Assembly: GCA_009926615.1 (NCBI GenBank)
Contig: RFOM01000005.1
Coordinates: 24,977-88,976 of the forward strand
Direction: 5' to 3'
DNA length: 64,000 nt
Source: Pseudomonadota bacterium
GTDB lineage: Bacteria > Bdellovibrionota_B > Oligoflexia > Silvanigrellales > Silvanigrellaceae
Part shown: positions 63,286 to 64,000 of the stretch, piece after piece
Layout of the letters: every line of letters begins with the position of its first letter
Position numbering within the stretch: position 1 is the stretch's first letter
Position numbers and translations under genes: made by a program
The notes under the pieces: model-generated
The model's input: the letters and a program-made list of their open reading frames with translations, nothing else
The model's database searches: none
Told to the model about the DNA's origin: nothing

Positions 63286-64000
63286 TCAGTAAACCCTTAA
63301 AAATCCGTCGTTCTGTCTGACAGGTTGTTCCTCACCGAGAGCCGACGAAGGTACGGAGAACCCGACACTTCTGAGCCGCGCCGCTTCGATGAGTGATTTG
63401 AGCGCCTGCCGGCTGGAATACTTTGGCGAGAATCCCAGAACTTTTTTTGCGCGCGCTCCGTCGGCAACGCAGATATATTGAAAAAACGGAACCATTGCCG
63501 AGGGCAAGTCCCACAGCCTCATAAGAAATCCGAGCGAGAAAACGGTTTTGCAGACCGGTGTTGCCACCGGAACCGGAAACCGTCCTGAAAGATGAATTCC
63601 CGTGCTCAGCGGAAGCACACCTTTGCCCACAATGTTAAAGGCTCCGCGGGTATTTGAAAAAATTGCGAGCTGCGCAGCCTGCACGGCATCATCCTCATGG
63701 ATAAACTGCAGCAGGGGATCGTAGCCGAGAACTTTGGGGATGATTCCCGCAAGAAAATAACGGGCCCTGACGTTCGTCGAATTCGGGCCGAGAATAGGTG
63801 CAAAGCGCAAAGTGCAGATTGCGCAGTCCGGATAATCGGCGGCAAATTCGCGAAGCTGATTTTCGACGTCAACCCTCGCGCGTACAAAGTCGGGACCGAG
63901 CGGTTTGAGGGTTCTCGATTCGGAGATGAAATTCGGATTTTGACTGTGGGCCCCGTAGACAAATGTATCCCCGAGCACGACACAGCGCTCGACCTGAGCT
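63286..64000 (-). CDS. NAD-dependent epimerase/dehydratase-like protein, 5' part cut by the window
   Basis: The open frame enters from the right edge and ends at 63286, giving at least 237 residues. Seen: VVLGDTFVYGA, the SSxxVYG-type active-site strand; LRFAPILGP, the substrate-loop signature of extended SDRs; and FIHEDDAVQAAQLAI, the usual FVHVDDL counterpart. The N-terminal Rossmann loop lies outside the window. The gene ends 38 bases before the acyltransferase start on the same strand. Substrate unknown. Confidence 0.8.
   Translation of the reverse strand, partial: AQVERCVVLGDTFVYGAHSQNPNFISESRTLKPLGPDFVRARVDVENQLREFAADYPDCAICTLRFAPILGPNSTNVRARYFLAGIIPKVLGYDPLLQFIHEDDAVQAAQLAIFSNTRGAFNIVGKGVLPLSTGIHLSGRFPVPVATPVCKTVFSLGFLMRLWDLPSAMVPFFQYICVADGARAKKVLGFSPKYSSRQALKSLIEAARLRSVGFSVPSSALGEEQPVRQNDGFLRVY

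Overview
The window is a gene-dense stretch (roughly half GC by eye) of a free-living, flagellated Gram-negative chromosome. Evidence for this is the set of lipoproteins with lipoboxes, outer-membrane beta-barrel candidates, fliD-fliS, a chemosensory cheA-cheW-mcp set, S1 and S18 ribosomal proteins, mnmG and tmk-holB. I see no insertion sequence, prophage, CRISPR array, rRNA or tRNA. The mix (many orphan secreted proteins, endonuclease I, VKOR-DsbA, translationally coupled operons, unusual fusions) fits a deltaproteobacterium-like or Bdellovibrionota/Oligoflexia-like lineage. That is inference from content only; no marker here settles the taxonomy.

Layout. 1-4319: on the minus strand, an IRG-like GTPase behind two exported proteins of unknown function. 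4392-17256: one minus-strand nucleotide operon, purBS-purQ-purL-purF-purE-purK-pyrF-purCD-purN-purM, mostly with 4-base ATGA overlaps. It encodes every enzyme from PRPP to AICAR, and only purH is missing for IMP. It carries a PurB-PurS fusion and a PurC-PurD fusion. 17257-17537: divergent control region with a candidate structured RNA. 17538-18914: GAF-HD-GYP protein. 18915-24652: plus-strand argG (fused to a CarB-like MGS domain), amidohydrolase, pyrD, pyrE and a ROK kinase, with an intrinsic terminator placed like an attenuator just before argG.

24724-27863: TPR protein, fliD, fliS. 27967-33040: a four-gene envelope cassette (diheme cytochrome lipoprotein, two further lipoproteins, and a possible Tat substrate). 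33044-35424: FtsB/DivIC-like protein and mnmG. 35548-41378: alpha-glucan genes (GH15, glycosyltransferase, phosphorylase). 41477-43002: tmk-holB. 43634-52251: S1-like protein, rpsA, sppA, cheA, cheW and mcp on the minus strand. 52277-59565: a periplasmic binding protein and several envelope proteins, VKOR-DsbA and endonuclease I. 59841-64000: rpsR, a DUF3108 protein, ParA, an acyltransferase and a truncated sugar-nucleotide-type dehydrogenase/epimerase.

The main points of interest are: (1) a CheA that has lost the phosphoryl-acceptor histidine, the N-box asparagine and the G2 glycines, but sits with its own CheW and receptor, suggesting a kinase-dead chemosensory complex; (2) argininosuccinate synthase fused to an allosteric MGS-like domain inside a pyrimidine gene run; (3) adenylosuccinate lyase fused to PurS in a cluster that otherwise lacks purS; (4) a bacterial GTPase closely resembling vertebrate immunity-related GTPases; (5) a structured RNA and an attenuator-like terminator in front of the purine and arg/pyr operons.
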